Below are positions 7,981 to 16,796 of a stretch of DNA of 64,000 nt, in pieces; the stretch's first letter is position 1, and each line of letters starts with the position of its first letter. The notes beneath the pieces are model-generated. The model saw only the letters and a program-made list of their open reading frames with translations. It was not told where the DNA came from and made no database searches. The DNA comes from Arthrobacter sp. D5-1 (lineage in GTDB: Bacteria; Actinomycetota; Actinomycetes; Actinomycetales; Micrococcaceae), in the NCBI RefSeq assembly GCF_017357425.1, contig NZ_CP014571.1:3968001-4032000 (forward strand), written 5' to 3'. A program made the translations under genes and the position numbers.

Positions 7981-9605
7981 GCACCTCAATCCTCACCGCG
8001 CCCGAACAACTCAACGCCAGCTACGACGTCGTGATCATGGGCAGCGGCGCCGCCGGGCTGGTGGCCGCCGTCCGTGCTGCCGATGCCGGACTGAGCGTCC
8101 TGGTGGTGGAGAAGGCGCCGCTGCTGGGCGGCACCACGGCTGCCGGTGGCGGCGTGATGTGGGCACCGAACAACCACCTCGCCAAGGCTGCCGGGTACCA
8201 GGACAGCCATGCCGACGGCGTCGCTTACCTCACGGAGGCGGCCGGCCACGTGATGACGGCCCAGGAAATTGAGTGGTACGTGGCCACTGCGCCGCGGGCT
8301 GTGGACTTCCTGAACCGGAACACCAAAGTGTCCATGGTTCCCATTGCCCGCCCGGATTACCACATGGACTGGAAAGGGTCCGCGAACGGTGGCCGCGGCC
8401 TGGACAACAACGCTTTTGATCCCCAGGACTACCCCGGCCTTTCGGAGCTGATCCGGCCGTCGTCGTACTTCCCTCTGCTCACCATGACCGAACGCGATGA
8501 ACTCAACGGCCGCGCCGCTGATCCGTTGCTGCTGGAACGCCGGGCGTCCACCGGGATCCGGACCATGGGCGGCGCCTTGGTGGGGAGCCTGGTGGCGAGC
8601 GCTGTGGACCGGGGCGTGCACCTTGTGGTGTCCAGTCCGGTGGAGGAATTGTCACCGCCATGTGCCGGGTGGATGGTGAGTCTCGGCGGCGTTTCTGCCG
8701 ACGCGACCGTGGCCGCGACCGCCGTCGTGCTTGCCTCTGGTGGGTTCGAATGGAATCCGCGGCTTCGCAGCGCGTTCCTGCCGTATCCGGTGACGCCCAT
8801 CAGCGCCCCGTCCAACGAGGGCGACGGCTTGGAACTCGGGCTGAAGGCCGGAGCGGCTGTGGAGGACATGACGGCAGTGTGGGGCGTTCCGGTGATTTCG
8901 ACGGCGGCCCATCAGTACGACGGTCAGCAGTCGGGGCGTATGGGAAACGTGGAGATGACGTTGCCGGGATCCATCACCGTGAACAGCGACGGCAAGCGTT
9001 TCGTCAACGAGGCGCTCAACTATCACGACGCCAGCAGGGTCTTCGCCTCGATCAACCCGCATACGGGCAGGCAACAGAACAACCCGGCGTGGTTGGTTTT
9101 TGATTCCGCCTATGTGGCCAAATACCCGGTGGCGGGCTCCTCGCCGGGCGAACCCGCAGAGTGGATGGTGTCCGCGCCCAGCCTGGAACTCCTGGCCAAG
9201 GAGGTGGGCATCAACCCAGCCGGTCTCAACGCCACAGTTTCCCGGTTCAACGCCGACGCGGTCCTCGGCGTGGACACGGAATTCGGCAGGGGCGCCACTG
9301 CCCAGGACCGATTCCTGGGCGATGCCGGAAACACCCCCAATCCTTGTCTGGCGCCCTTACTGGTGGCTCCGTTTTATGCGGTTCCCATCCGGGCAGGCGT
9401 ACTCGGCACGTCGGGCGGGTTGGCTACGGACTTCAGTGGTCGCGTCCTGGACCATCGGCAGCAGCCCATTCCGGGACTTTATGCGGCGGGCAACGTGTCG
9501 GCCGGGGTCTTCCGCAACAACTACCCCGGCGGCGGTGCCACCCTTGGTTCCGCGATCACCCGTGCCTTCGCTGTTGGGGAAGATCTCGCGGCCCGGCTGA
9601 AGTAG
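7977..9605 (+). CDS. FAD-dependent dehydrogenase, 3-ketosteroid Delta1-dehydrogenase/fumarate reductase family
   Basis: 542-residue flavoprotein. The N-terminal dinucleotide-binding motif GSGAAGLVAAVRAADAG (about residue 22) and the GGTTAAGGGVMWAP flavin segment are followed by a central catalytic domain and the C-terminal YAAGNVSAG...YPGGGATLGSAITRAF FAD-closing motif. Members dehydrogenate alpha,beta to a ketone or reduce such enones (KstD, 4-oxocyclohexanecarboxylate dehydrogenase, flavocytochrome c). The 4-bp overlap with the alcohol dehydrogenase suggests sequential action: alcohol to ketone, then ring desaturation. No signal peptide is seen. A strong terminator follows. Confidence 0.88.
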   Translation: MSTSILTAPEQLNASYDVVIMGSGAAGLVAAVRAADAGLSVLVVEKAPLLGGTTAAGGGVMWAPNNHLAKAAGYQDSHADGVAYLTEAAGHVMTAQEIEWYVATAPRAVDFLNRNTKVSMVPIARPDYHMDWKGSANGGRGLDNNAFDPQDYPGLSELIRPSSYFPLLTMTERDELNGRAADPLLLERRASTGIRTMGGALVGSLVASAVDRGVHLVVSSPVEELSPPCAGWMVSLGGVSADATVAATAVVLASGGFEWNPRLRSAFLPYPVTPISAPSNEGDGLELGLKAGAAVEDMTAVWGVPVISTAAHQYDGQQSGRMGNVEMTLPGSITVNSDGKRFVNEALNYHDASRVFASINPHTGRQQNNPAWLVFDSAYVAKYPVAGSSPGEPAEWMVSAPSLELLAKEVGINPAGLNATVSRFNADAVLGVDTEFGRGATAQDRFLGDAGNTPNPCLAPLLVAPFYAVPIRAGVLGTSGGLATDFSGRVLDHRQQPIPGLYAAGNVSAGVFRNNYPGGGATLGSAITRAFAVGEDLAARLK

Positions 9606-9624
9606 CCGACCCTTGGGGGGACGG

Positions 9625-9659
9625 AAACGCCCGACGGCGACTACCGCCGTCGGGCGTTT
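9625..9659 (+). terminator. Rho-independent terminator after FAD-dehydrogenase operon
   Basis: Perfect 15-bp stem (9625-9639 with 9645-9659) around a 5-nt ACTAC loop, 20 nt after the stop; the outer arms supply A/T runs on both sides. Confidence 0.85.
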
Positions 9660-9668
9660 GCGTTGCCA

Positions 9669-9715
9669 GGCCCGCTCTACGCGCCTCGCGCCCGAAATAG
9701 GGCGCAGAGCGGGCC
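9669..9715 (-). terminator. Nested hairpin downstream of glutamine amidotransferase gene
   Basis: Outer 10-bp perfect stem (9669-9678 with 9706-9715) enclosing an inner 6-bp hairpin (9688-9693 with 9700-9705). It lies 16 bp beyond the stop of the minus-strand amidotransferase gene, so it may terminate that transcript. Confidence 0.5.
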
Positions 9716-9730
9716 CCCACAACGGATGGG

Positions 9731-10462
9731 CTAGCGGGCGTAGAGCTCGGTGAAGTTCCTGAGAACCCGCATGGGTTCCGTCACGGATGATTCAAGGGCA
9801 GCGGCGATGAGTTCATCGGCCTCGTGGGGCGGGAAATAGCCTGCGTTCTTGTAGATGTTGATGCGCGTGATGATCCCGTCAGCATCCAGTTCCGGGTGGA
9901 ATTGTGTGGCGTAGAGGTTGTTTTTGATGCGGAACATGTGCACCGGGCAGGCAGCTGAGCTGGCCAACAGCACTGCATGTCCGGGTAGTTCGCTGCACGC
10001 TTCCTTGTGACCTACAAAGGCGTCGAAGGTGCGTGGGACGCCCCGAAGCATGGGGTCACGTTCCCCGTCGGCGGTGAGCGTGATCTCCGTGGGCCCCACA
10101 GGCTCGCCAAAGCGGCGGTCAATCGTGGCCCCTTGGTGAACACCCAGGGTCCCGACGCCGTAGCAGGCACCAAGGAACGGGAAGTCCTCGGCCACTATCC
10201 GGTCCAGAAGGGATGAGAGTTCCGTCTCAACCCGGATCTGGTCGGAGCTCTTCTCCTCCACAGGATCGCTGGACGTATAGGGGCTGCCGCCAACAATCAC
10301 CCCGGAATAGTCCGACAGTTCAAGCGCCGGCAAAGGCCCGGATTCCAGCCGGATACGGACCAATTCTTCCGGTTTCAGGCCGCAGTAGCGGAGGTAGGCC
10401 TGGTATTCGTCATCGGCTGCTGCGTCTTCGGCGCGGGTGGCCAGCAAAAGGAAGGGCTTCAC
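9731..10462 (-). CDS. Class I glutamine amidotransferase (GMP synthase-like GATase)
   Basis: 243-residue single-domain amidotransferase. The nucleophile cysteine lies in PFLGACYGVG (about residue 100), with the catalytic His and Glu in ATQFHPEL (about 190-194). It is a free-standing GATase1 of the type annotated as glutamine amidotransferase, without a synthetase domain. Such proteins hydrolyse glutamine or gamma-glutamyl compounds (for example gamma-glutamyl-polyamine catabolism), but the partner is unknown. It is convergent with the FAD-dehydrogenase operon and divergent from an MFS exporter, with 149 bp between starts. Confidence 0.88.
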   Translation of the reverse strand: MKPFLLLATRAEDAAADDEYQAYLRYCGLKPEELVRIRLESGPLPALELSDYSGVIVGGSPYTSSDPVEEKSSDQIRVETELSSLLDRIVAEDFPFLGACYGVGTLGVHQGATIDRRFGEPVGPTEITLTADGERDPMLRGVPRTFDAFVGHKEACSELPGHAVLLASSAACPVHMFRIKNNLYATQFHPELDADGIITRINIYKNAGYFPPHEADELIAAALESSVTEPMRVLRNFTELYAR

Positions 10463-10611
10463 AGGCCCAGTCTGCGCGAGGAATGCCTGACGAACAAAGT
10501 GTGTTGGCCCGAAGGGGGTTTCTGACAGAGACTCCCTTGCATCGCCGTGGCTGCATAACGTTGGTAGGGACCCCTATGACACACCTATGACTCATTTCTG
10601 AGGAGCAATCT

Positions 10612-11853
10612 TTGAAGCAGGACCCTCTGGTCGTCGGCACGCAATCGCCCAAGGCGTCAGTTGCTGCACCGCAACTCCCCAAGAAGATCCCGTGGGGTGG
10701 CCTTCTGGTTCTGGCTGCGGCAGGGTTCACGGCTGTGACCACAGAACTCCTGCCCTCAGGCCTGCTTCCCCAAATCAGCCGCGACCTCGGAGTGGACGAG
10801 TCGGCGGTGGGTTCGCTGACCGCGGTCTATGCGGCCATCATCGTTTTCACGGCCCTCCCGTTGTCCCGGTTCCTGGCCGGGCGGCTTCCCCGGAAGACCC
10901 TGCTCATTGCCACCGTGCTGGCCTTTGCCCTGAGCAACGTGCTCCTCGCTTTCAGCCCATCCTTGGGTTGGGCGATCGGGGCGAGGCTCCTTGGCGGCAT
11001 CGCCCACGGCATGTTGTGGTCCAGCATGGCACCGTATGTGGCCCGCATCGTCCCCGCACATTCCGTGGGCAAGGCCATGGCTGTGGTCTTCAGCGGCAAC
11101 AGCATCGCGTTGGCCGTCGGTGCTCCCATCGGAACGCTGATGGGTTCGCTCATGACCTGGCGCGCCTCGTTCCTGGTCCTGGCCGGAGTTGGTGTGTTGC
11201 TGGCTGTCTTGGCTTTTTGGCTGCTCCCCGGCGCCCATGACCAAGCCAGCCAGAAGACCCCATCCCTCCGAGCAGCCATGAAACTGCCCGGCGTCATCGC
11301 CATCGCCATCGCATGGCCGCTCCTGCTGCTGGCCCACTTCACACTCTTCACCTACGTTGCCCCGTTCCTCCTCGCCTCCGGACTGCCGGAATCCGCTACG
11401 AGCCTGTCCCTTTCCGTGGTGGGCATCGCCAGCCTGGTGGGTATCTGGATTGCCGGCATGACCGCGGACTCCCGCCCGCGCACCTCGGTGATTGCCGCCG
11501 TCGGACTCTTGACCCTTGCTTTCGCCCTGCTGCCCGCGCTGGGCGGCACCTGGGTGGGCGCGTTTGGACTGATGACGCTCTGGGGCATCGCGTTCGGAGC
11601 GGTGGGCATCTACAACCAGGCGGCGATTCTCCGTGCGGGCGGTGAGCACAAGGATGCTGCCAACGGGCTGACTGTGGTAACCATCCAACTGGGGATCGCC
11701 ATCGGTGCTGTGTACGGAGCCTTCGCCCTCACCACCGTCGGTGCGCACCTGGTGCCCTTGGCCGCCGCGGTTCCCACTGCGGTTGCGCTGGTGATCATCA
11801 TTGCCAGCCGTCGCGGCGGCTACCCTGCCGGGGGTCGCGAGAAGCGCCGTTAA
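10612..11853 (+). CDS. MFS efflux transporter (DHA1/sugar-efflux type)
   Basis: 413 residues with about 12 hydrophobic segments. The sequence TAVTTELLPSGLLPQISRDL followed by VGSLTAVYAAIIV and the AGRLPRKTLL loop is characteristic of the drug/arabinose-efflux branch of DHA1 MFS proteins. It starts with TTG placed by AGGAG 6 nt upstream. It is monocistronic: the next gene is 170 bp on and has its own regulatory region. Substrate unknown. Confidence 0.87.
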   Translation: MKQDPLVVGTQSPKASVAAPQLPKKIPWGGLLVLAAAGFTAVTTELLPSGLLPQISRDLGVDESAVGSLTAVYAAIIVFTALPLSRFLAGRLPRKTLLIATVLAFALSNVLLAFSPSLGWAIGARLLGGIAHGMLWSSMAPYVARIVPAHSVGKAMAVVFSGNSIALAVGAPIGTLMGSLMTWRASFLVLAGVGVLLAVLAFWLLPGAHDQASQKTPSLRAAMKLPGVIAIAIAWPLLLLAHFTLFTYVAPFLLASGLPESATSLSLSVVGIASLVGIWIAGMTADSRPRTSVIAAVGLLTLAFALLPALGGTWVGAFGLMTLWGIAFGAVGIYNQAAILRAGGEHKDAANGLTVVTIQLGIAIGAVYGAFALTTVGAHLVPLAAAVPTAVALVIIIASRRGGYPAGGREKRR

Positions 11854-11902
11854 CATTCCCGAAACACGCCGGTGACGTGATCTTCACGAACAGTGGATTT
11901 CT

Positions 11903-11918
11903 GTAACTTACCTGCAAC
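11903..11918 (+). promoter_or_regulatory. GlnR-like half-site pair in ammonium transporter promoter
   Basis: GTAAC-N6-GCAAC, close to the actinobacterial GlnR consensus GTnAC-N6-GnAAC; a further GGAAAC occurs at 11935-11940. It is in the 170-bp leader of the ammonium transporter, where nitrogen control is expected. The match is short, so confidence is limited. Confidence 0.4.
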
Positions 11919-12023
11919 TTAGCTCTTCTGAGTCGGAAACATAGCTCACCGAACATTGATCGGGGGGTTGGTGTGGGCCGTGCAACAACGGCCCCGTTTC
12001 GGACAAGCTTGAAGGGAACGCAG

Positions 12024-13337
12024 GTGGAGATCTCTGCGCAACACGTCTGGCTGATGTTGTCATCGGCGATGGTGCTATTCATGACCCCGGGCCTCGGCCT
12101 GTTCTACGGCGGCATGACCCGCGCCAAGGCAGCTCTGAACATGATCATGATGAGCTTCATCTCGGCCGGCATCGTTGGTGTTGTCTGGGTCCTGTGGGGC
12201 TACTCGATGACCACCGGCGACGGCTTCCTCGGCCTGTTCGGCAACCCATTCGCACACTTCGGCCTGCAGGACCTCATGGGTTCGCCGGACCTCATCAAGG
12301 CAGGCTTCGCTGCTACGTTCGCCATCATTACCGTGGCCCTCATCAGCGGTGCCATCGCCGACCGTGCCAAATTCGGCGCCTGGGCTTTGTTCGTACCGAT
12401 CTGGGTGACGGTGGTTTACTGCCCGCTTGCTTACATGATCTGGGGCGGTGGCCTCATGAGTGCAGGGGGCGCCCTCACCCAGATCTTCGGCCAGGTCATC
12501 GACTTCGCTGGTGGCGCAGTGGTTGAGGTCAGCTCCGGAACCGCCGCTTTCGTCCTCGCACTGATCGTGGGAAAGCGTCACGGATTCGCCAAGGACCCCA
12601 ACCACCGCCCACATAACGTGCCGTTCATCATGATCGGCGCAGCCATCCTCTGGTTCGGCTGGTTCGGATTCAACGGCGGAGCCGCCGCCACGGTGGAGCA
12701 GGCAGGCCTCATCTGGGTCAACACCCTGGTCACCCCGGCCGCGGCCATGCTGAGCTGGCTGGTGGTGGAGAAGATCCGTCACGGTCACCCCACGTCCTTG
12801 GGCGCAGCGTCCGGCGTAGTGGCGGGCCTTGTAGCCATCACCCCGTCCTGCGCGAACATCACCCCGCTCGCAGCTCTCGGCCTGGGCTTGGTGGCCGGCG
12901 CTGCCTGCGCAGTGTTCGTTGACCTGAAGTACAAGTTTGGCTTCGACGACTCCCTCGACGTTGTGGGCGTTCACTTCGGGGCCGGCGTCATCGGCACGAT
13001 CTCCCTCGGCTTCATCGCCTTCCCCACCGAGGGGACGGCCGGCGGCCTCTTCTACGGCGGCGGCCCCCAGCAGTTGATCGCGCAGACCGTGGCCGTCTTG
13101 GTCACCATGGCGCTCTCGGGCCTGGGCACTCTGGTCATCGGCCGGGCCATCCACAGGACCATCGGCTTCCGTGTTGCCCACGAGCACGAAATCACCGGTG
13201 TTGACCTCACCCAGCACGCCGAGTCCGCCTACGAGTTCGGCCTCACCGCCCACGGCCACTTCCGTCAGCAGCAGGCGCACCTGTCTGCTTTGATCAGGCG
13301 GAAGCCCGAAGAGGCCAAGGAAGACAGCTTCGCCTAA
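12024..13337 (+). CDS. amt: Ammonium transporter (Amt family)
   Basis: 437-residue membrane channel with about 11 transmembrane helices. FMTPGLGLFYGGMTRAKAALN, GAIADRAKFGAW, DFAGGAVVEVSSG (usually DFAGGtVVHisaG) and DDSLDVVGVHFGAG with the pore histidine are present. The in-frame region extends upstream, but AAGGGA before the GTG at 12024 fits best. The twin-histidine region deserves a check: at the usual FAGGxVVH position this copy reads VVEVSSG, a glutamate seen in some Amt/Mep proteins. It is monocistronic with a GlnR-like site upstream, and no glnK follows, unlike the common amtB-glnK pair. Confidence 0.92.
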   Translation: MEISAQHVWLMLSSAMVLFMTPGLGLFYGGMTRAKAALNMIMMSFISAGIVGVVWVLWGYSMTTGDGFLGLFGNPFAHFGLQDLMGSPDLIKAGFAATFAIITVALISGAIADRAKFGAWALFVPIWVTVVYCPLAYMIWGGGLMSAGGALTQIFGQVIDFAGGAVVEVSSGTAAFVLALIVGKRHGFAKDPNHRPHNVPFIMIGAAILWFGWFGFNGGAAATVEQAGLIWVNTLVTPAAAMLSWLVVEKIRHGHPTSLGAASGVVAGLVAITPSCANITPLAALGLGLVAGAACAVFVDLKYKFGFDDSLDVVGVHFGAGVIGTISLGFIAFPTEGTAGGLFYGGGPQQLIAQTVAVLVTMALSGLGTLVIGRAIHRTIGFRVAHEHEITGVDLTQHAESAYEFGLTAHGHFRQQQAHLSALIRRKPEEAKEDSFA

Positions 13338-13366
13338 CGGCACCCTCACCAAACAGCGCCCGCCCA

Positions 13367-13432
13367 CCCAAGTAGGTGACAGCAAACGCACCACTGAGGG
13401 CTGATTGGGACGTTTGCTGTTACCTAGTTGGG
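13367..13432. terminator. Long inverted repeat, bidirectional terminator-like
   Basis: 22-bp arms (13367-13388 and 13411-13432) with one mismatch and one G-U pair around a 22-nt loop. It lies between the convergent ammonium transporter and DUF1992 genes, and the right arm abuts the DUF1992 stop codon. Arm length and low T content are unusual for a simple terminator; it could be a copy of a dispersed palindromic repeat. Confidence 0.65.
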
Positions 13433-14029
13433 CTAGCCGGAGCCGTTCCAGATCCGCTGCCACCACGTCCGCTTGCCCGGCTGCTCGGGTTCCGGCTCCG
13501 GCGGAGCTGCGGCTGACCTGCGTTCCCGCCATTTTTCCAGTTCAGCGTCCACGTCGCGGAGCTTGGTGATCACCGGAGGCCCGCCCTGAAGTTGCCGCCT
13601 GGCCTCGATCACGCGTTTGTTGAAGTCCTCAAGAATGTCCCGGACCTGTTTGTCCGTGTACTGCTGGTCCAGCTTGGCGTCGAGCTCGGAGTCCTCGATC
13701 CGGAGCAGAATGGCCGGCGGACCGATCCCGCTGAGGCGTTCGCGTTGGATGAGGCCTTTGACCCACCAGTCGGGATCGTAGTGCTCCCCCAGCCCGGGGA
13801 TTGGTTTTCCGGCGTATTTCAGGTTGTCGAACTTGCCTTGGTTCATGGCGTCCCGGATGAGGTACTCGACCCGCGCGGCGTCGTCCACTTTGCGGCGTTT
13901 CTCGCGTTCCTCGGCGTCGGCGGCCTCGAGCTCTGCGTCTTCTTCCGCGTTGCCGCCCCATGACCGGACTGCCCGCAGTTCGGCGCCGCGCTCAAGCCTG
14001 CGCCTGAAGACGTTATTCTCGGCGTTCAC
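13433..14029 (-). CDS. DUF1992 domain protein (DnaJ homologue C28-like conserved domain)
   Basis: 198 residues. The DUF1992 core runs from about 60 to 135: VEYLIRDAMNQGKFDNLKYAGKPIPG, WWVKGLIQRE and GPPAILLRIEDSELD. The flanks are highly charged, and the C-terminus is Pro/Glu-rich ending in a Trp-basic patch. It starts with GTG; AGGAGG lies 9 nt upstream, ruling out the longer in-frame extension. The function is unknown; the domain occurs next to J domains in eukaryotes, but no J domain is present here. Confidence 0.85.
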   Translation of the reverse strand: MNAENNVFRRRLERGAELRAVRSWGGNAEEDAELEAADAEEREKRRKVDDAARVEYLIRDAMNQGKFDNLKYAGKPIPGLGEHYDPDWWVKGLIQRERLSGIGPPAILLRIEDSELDAKLDQQYTDKQVRDILEDFNKRVIEARRQLQGGPPVITKLRDVDAELEKWRERRSAAAPPEPEPEQPGKRTWWQRIWNGSG

Positions 14030-14145
14030 GTCCTGCCACCTCCTCGCACGGCAGCCCTCGCCTGCCGGACATCGTGATTCCAGTATTCCGCACGTTGCCG
14101 TGGTTGGGGCACGTACCCCCACCACCTGCTTTGAAACCGCAACGA

Positions 14146-14178
14146 CCCCCGACACGCCGCCAACAGGCGTGTCAGGGG
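14146..14178 (-). terminator. Hairpin downstream of SulP-carbonic anhydrase gene
   Basis: 13-bp stem (14146-14158 with 14166-14178) with one C-A mismatch and a 7-nt loop, 44 bp beyond the stop of the minus-strand gene. Confidence 0.6.
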
Positions 14179-14221
14179 CCGTTCGGTGCCCGAAATGGGT
14201 GGTGGTGGTCCGGCGAAAAAA

Positions 14222-16519
14222 CTAGGAACGAACAGCCATGCCCGGATCCAACTGTTCGATACCCTCAGGCGTCACCAGCACTACCCGGGCGGTGCAGATG
14301 TCGTAGAACAGCCCTGTGGCTTGCACGCTGCCCGAGGCAAGGACTGGCCCAGTGACGGGGTGGTCCTCCAGCTTCCGGAGCTGCACGGCAATGTTCACCA
14401 TGCTCAGCTGGTCCAGCCGGCTGTAGCCCTCGGCCTCGGCCGCGCGGGCAACAGGATGGCCGGCGAGCAACGCCGAGTAGCTGGGCCGTGCGTGCTCCAG
14501 CCAGGTATTAAAGCCCGTACCCAGGGCAGGGGCAGAACCCTCTGCATCAGCAATGACGGCCTTCATTGCGCCGCAGTTGGAGTGCCCGCAAATAACGATC
14601 GAATCCACGGACAGCGCCTTGACCGCAAATGACAGCGTTGAATCAATGGAGGCATCACGGCCATCGCTGCACACCACGTTGCCAATGTTGCGGAGCGTGA
14701 GAAGGTCACCCGGTCCGCTGCTGGTGATCAGGTTGGGGTTGACGCGGGAGTCGACGCACGCCACGAACAGCGTGTCCGGGTTCTGGCTTTCGGTGAGGTC
14801 CTGAACCAGGGGGCGGACCTTGTCAGCGTGCCGGCGATGGTATTTGTCGATGCCCAGGAGGATGGACCGCAGCGGCGGCTGCCCGCCGTCGTCGTCCGCT
14901 GTTGGATTGTCACCGGGCGGCAGCCAGGACGTGCGCGGCGGCAGCGGGAATTCGCGCGGGTCCTGCCGCTGCGGGGTGTTGTCCTCGGCATCGGTGAAGG
15001 CGGTGGTGCCGTGTTCCTCAAGGATTACCGAGGCGCCCGTGCTCCGATGCTGCTTCTGCCAGGCGACCAACGCTTCGCGAAAGGCGTGGTCCAGGTAGTC
15101 TGCGTTGAGCTCCACCACGGCGTCCTGGCCTTCGGGCACTGAGTGGAGGACGCGGTTGAGCCGGGGCAGCGCGAAGAAGCTGCACGATCCGGCGATGACA
15201 ACGCGCCACGGAAGGGCAGCACCGGCGGGCGCATGGGCATTGATCTGCGCCCGGAGAACCCTCCACAGCACGCAGAGGGCGGCGAGGGCCAGGCCGATGA
15301 TCACGCCTTCGAGGAGGTTGAGCACCACGACGCACACCAGCGTGACGCTGTAGACCAGGAGCTCGCCGGTACGGAGGCTGGTGCGGATGTCGGCAACCTT
15401 GATGAGCTTCGCGCCGATGACCAGCAGCAGGCCGGCCAGCACCGACAGCGGAATCAGTTGGATCAGCCCGGCGAACAGTGCGGAGAAGACGAGGACCCAG
15501 ACGCCGTGCAGGATGGCGGAGATGCGGCTTTTCGCGCCGGCTTCAACATTGGTGGCGCTGCGGACAATCACGCCGGTCACCGGAAGTCCGCCGAGCATGC
15601 CGGAGACAACGTTCGCGGAGCCTTGGCCCACCAGTTCGCGGTTGAGGTTGGTGCGCGAACCGCCGTGCATTTTGTCGACGGCGACGGCGGACAGGAGCGA
15701 CTCGATGCTCGCGATCAGGGCCACCGTGATGACGGCCATGGACGCTGCCCGCCAGGTGCCGTCGGGCAGGCTTGGCAACGCGACGGCGTCGAAGATGGAG
15801 CCGCTGAAGCTGATGCGCTCAACGCCTGGCGCCACCGCGACGGACAGGGCCGTGACTGCGACGACGGCGGCGAGCGGTCCGGGGATCTTTCGCACCGACG
15901 CCGTGAGGAACTTCCAGGCCATCAGGATCGCGACAACAGCAAGACCCAGCAACGCCGAGTGCAGCTCCACGTTGGTGATGGCCGCCGGCAATGCCGTGAG
16001 GTTTTCGACGGCGGACCCAGCAGCTTGGCCGCCGAGCAGCACGTGGAGTTGCTGCAGGATGATGGTGATGCCAATGCCCGCGAGCATCGCCTTGACCACC
16101 ACGGGCGACACTGCCAGCGCGGCCCGGCCAATGCGGCTGACACCCATGAGTAACTGCACGACGCCGGCACCGACTGTAATGGCACACGTCACCGCCCAGC
16201 CGAATTCGTCCACAAGACCGGCGACGACGACGGTCAGGCCGGCAGCGGGGCCGCTCACCTGCAGTGGGGAGCCACCCAGGCTGCCTGCGACGATGCCGCC
16301 CACGGCCGCGGCGATGAGGCCGGCCATGACAGGAGCTCCGGAGGCGGCGGCGATACCCAGCGACAGTGGGAGTGCGACGAGGAAGACTACTAGGGACGCG
16401 GGAAGGTCCGCGCCGAGGTTGCTGATGAAACTTGGCTTGGCTGTACCTTTGCCCGGGTTCTTTCCCGGCGGGCTGTGCGAGTCAGTAGGGACGGTAGCGG
16501 AATCGTTGGGCTGCGGCAT
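14222..16519 (-). CDS. SulP anion transporter fused to beta-carbonic anhydrase
   Basis: 765-residue fusion. The N-terminal 470 residues are a SulP permease with about 11 hydrophobic segments (SLGIAAASGAPVMAGLIAAAVGGIVAG; SGPAAGLTVVVAG). A degenerate STAS-like stretch follows, then a beta-carbonic anhydrase domain at about 545-740: ACVDSRVNPNL (zinc Cys and the Asp-Arg dyad), ICGHSNCGAMKAV (zinc His and Cys). Such fusions are known and are thought to couple bicarbonate transport with CO2 hydration. The start at 16519 is chosen from AAGGA 5 nt upstream over a longer in-frame extension. It is monocistronic. Confidence 0.92.
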   Translation of the reverse strand: MPQPNDSATVPTDSHSPPGKNPGKGTAKPSFISNLGADLPASLVVFLVALPLSLGIAAASGAPVMAGLIAAAVGGIVAGSLGGSPLQVSGPAAGLTVVVAGLVDEFGWAVTCAITVGAGVVQLLMGVSRIGRAALAVSPVVVKAMLAGIGITIILQQLHVLLGGQAAGSAVENLTALPAAITNVELHSALLGLAVVAILMAWKFLTASVRKIPGPLAAVVAVTALSVAVAPGVERISFSGSIFDAVALPSLPDGTWRAASMAVITVALIASIESLLSAVAVDKMHGGSRTNLNRELVGQGSANVVSGMLGGLPVTGVIVRSATNVEAGAKSRISAILHGVWVLVFSALFAGLIQLIPLSVLAGLLLVIGAKLIKVADIRTSLRTGELLVYSVTLVCVVVLNLLEGVIIGLALAALCVLWRVLRAQINAHAPAGAALPWRVVIAGSCSFFALPRLNRVLHSVPEGQDAVVELNADYLDHAFREALVAWQKQHRSTGASVILEEHGTTAFTDAEDNTPQRQDPREFPLPPRTSWLPPGDNPTADDDGGQPPLRSILLGIDKYHRRHADKVRPLVQDLTESQNPDTLFVACVDSRVNPNLITSSGPGDLLTLRNIGNVVCSDGRDASIDSTLSFAVKALSVDSIVICGHSNCGAMKAVIADAEGSAPALGTGFNTWLEHARPSYSALLAGHPVARAAEAEGYSRLDQLSMVNIAVQLRKLEDHPVTGPVLASGSVQATGLFYDICTARVVLVTPEGIEQLDPGMAVRS

Positions 16520-16796
16520 GGGGTTCCTTGAGCTTGGGAATGCTGACCCTTCCAAGCTACGGAACCTGTCACCGTTAATGACAACAAGATGTGACAAGTG
16601 TGACAAAAGCTGTGAAGATGCGCTTCATGTTGGGACCCATGGGAACTTTCGCGGGGGTAGGGATCGTTGGGGCGTTCGCGGGTAAGAGACCTCGGCACGC
16701 AACAATGCGGCGCGGATCACAATTCGGCCTCTGCGGGCTGTAGGATTCGCTGGTTGACGCGATAGTCGCGCATTGGATTTTTTGGGGGTTGGGCCG
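16520..16796. other. Divergent intergenic region with TGTGACAA direct repeat
   Basis: 277 bp between the SulP fusion and the secreted propeller gene. The octamer TGTGACAA occurs twice in tandem, one base apart, at about 16590-16606. On the minus strand it reads as overlapping TTGTCA boxes and may be a -35 region or activator site. I see no gene here. Confidence 0.35.

Noticed and set aside
12075..13532. 485-codon open frame antisense to the ammonium transporter
   Set aside because: GC-rich third positions create long antisense frames; composition is His/Gly/Asp-rich with no domain, and it crosses the convergent terminator.
15143..16685. Long plus-strand frames over the SulP-carbonic anhydrase gene
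   Set aside because: Antisense shadows with low-complexity composition.
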